DNA of 6,141 nucleotides, taken from assembly GCA_027056215.1 (NCBI GenBank), contig JALULO010000256.1, positions 1 through 6,141 on the forward strand, written 5' to 3'. The notes under the pieces were generated by a model. The model did not search any database. It was not told the origin of the DNA and saw only the letters and a program-made list of their open reading frames with translations. The stretch is from Campylobacterales bacterium (lineage in GTDB: Bacteria; Campylobacterota; Campylobacteria; Campylobacterales; QNZT01). Within the stretch, counting starts at the first letter, position 1, and every line of letters begins with the position of its first letter. Made by a program: the position numbers and the translations under genes. Positions 5,950-6,141 of the stretch are shown one piece after another.

Positions 5950-6141
5950 TTATGGTTGTATTTGCTGAACAGCTTGCTCAGGATTATTAACATTAAATAT
6001 ACGTGTATTGGTTAAATACTTTCCAGTATATAATACACCTAAGACTTTAGCAGCAAGATCTATGCCCGGTACAGCTTCGGCTATAGCAAGATTTCTTCTT
6101 CTTCTTTCATTTGGCATAACATACACAACATCATTTGGATA
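5950..6141 (-). CDS. Wza-like outer-membrane polysaccharide export protein (C-terminal 63 residues only)
   Basis: The frame is open from the window edge to TAA at 5950-5952; the start and most of the gene lie beyond position 6141. The visible part begins YPNDVVYV, which fits the end of an SLBB/soluble ligand-binding domain as found in Wza/OPX proteins (typical form PGDVIYV). It is followed by PNERRRR and then a mixed hydrophobic stretch (NLAIAEAVPGIDLAAKVLG) leading to YTGKYL and a polar Gln-rich end, NNPEQAVQQIQP. OPX proteins form the outer-membrane channel that takes polysaccharide from the Wzc complex. The position 21 bases before a wzc gene is the classic wza-wzc arrangement and carries much of the weight. 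Wza itself ends in an amphipathic helix that spans the outer membrane; whether residues after the Arg cluster do this here cannot be told. The class of OPX protein cannot be judged from the fragment. Confidence 0.72.
   Translation of the reverse strand, partial: YPNDVVYVMPNERRRRNLAIAEAVPGIDLAAKVLGVLYTGKYLTNTRIFNVNNPEQAVQQIQP

Noticed and set aside
5933..5950. A five-codon frame (M-K-K-E-R-stop) starting in the TAATG at the end of the wza-like gene and ending four bases before wzc
   Set aside because: It could act as a coupling mini-frame between the two genes, but a frame this short arises easily by chance and it simply contains the purine-rich ribosome binding region of wzc.

Overview
The window is AT-rich and fully packed with genes on the minus strand, so transcription runs from position 6141 towards 1. 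It most likely comes from a Campylobacterota (epsilonproteobacterial) chromosome, of the Sulfurimonas/Sulfurovum/Arcobacter kind. The reasons are the AT-rich base and codon use, the protein character, and a purA gene followed directly by a FliJ-like coiled-coil gene, an order I recall from that phylum. The genus cannot be fixed from sequence alone.

Upstream block, 6141 to 2422: a surface-polysaccharide cassette. It holds (i) the last 63 residues of a Wza-like outer-membrane polysaccharide export protein, (ii) a complete 780-residue Wzc-type chain-length regulator fused to a bacterial tyrosine kinase (BY-kinase), and (iii) a complete polytopic membrane sugar-phosphate transferase of the WecA/TagO/MraY superfamily. 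The last would load the first sugar phosphate on undecaprenyl phosphate. Together they cover the first step (lipid-linked priming) and the last steps (chain-length control and export) of a Wzx/Wzy-type capsule or exopolysaccharide pathway. The remaining glycosyltransferases, flippase and polymerase would lie outside the window, probably at higher coordinates. Spacers in this block are about 20 to 33 bases, consistent with one operon.

Downstream block, 2368 to 1: three housekeeping genes with overlapping stop/start codons. They are hisZ (a short HisRS-like regulatory subunit of ATP phosphoribosyltransferase), purA (adenylosuccinate synthase) and the first 90 codons of a FliJ-like flagellar export chaperone. 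hisZ and purA overlap as TAATG; purA and fliJ overlap as ATGA. A spacer of about 50 bases (2369-2421) separates the two blocks. It carries a good ribosome binding site and weak promoter-like sequence but no terminator that I can see, so read-through from the polysaccharide genes is possible.

No RNA genes, mobile elements, CRISPR arrays or attachment sites are visible. I see no wholly new system. The points most worth checking are in the Wzc protein: the Walker A' motif has Ser where the first Asp of DxD is expected, and a seven-C tract sits in the kinase domain where slippage by one base in either direction would truncate the protein before Walker B. A twelfth, C-terminal membrane segment on the WecA-like transferase and the small, divergent HisZ are also of interest. 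Two starts are best moved downstream of the longest reading frame, both decided by Shine-Dalgarno position.
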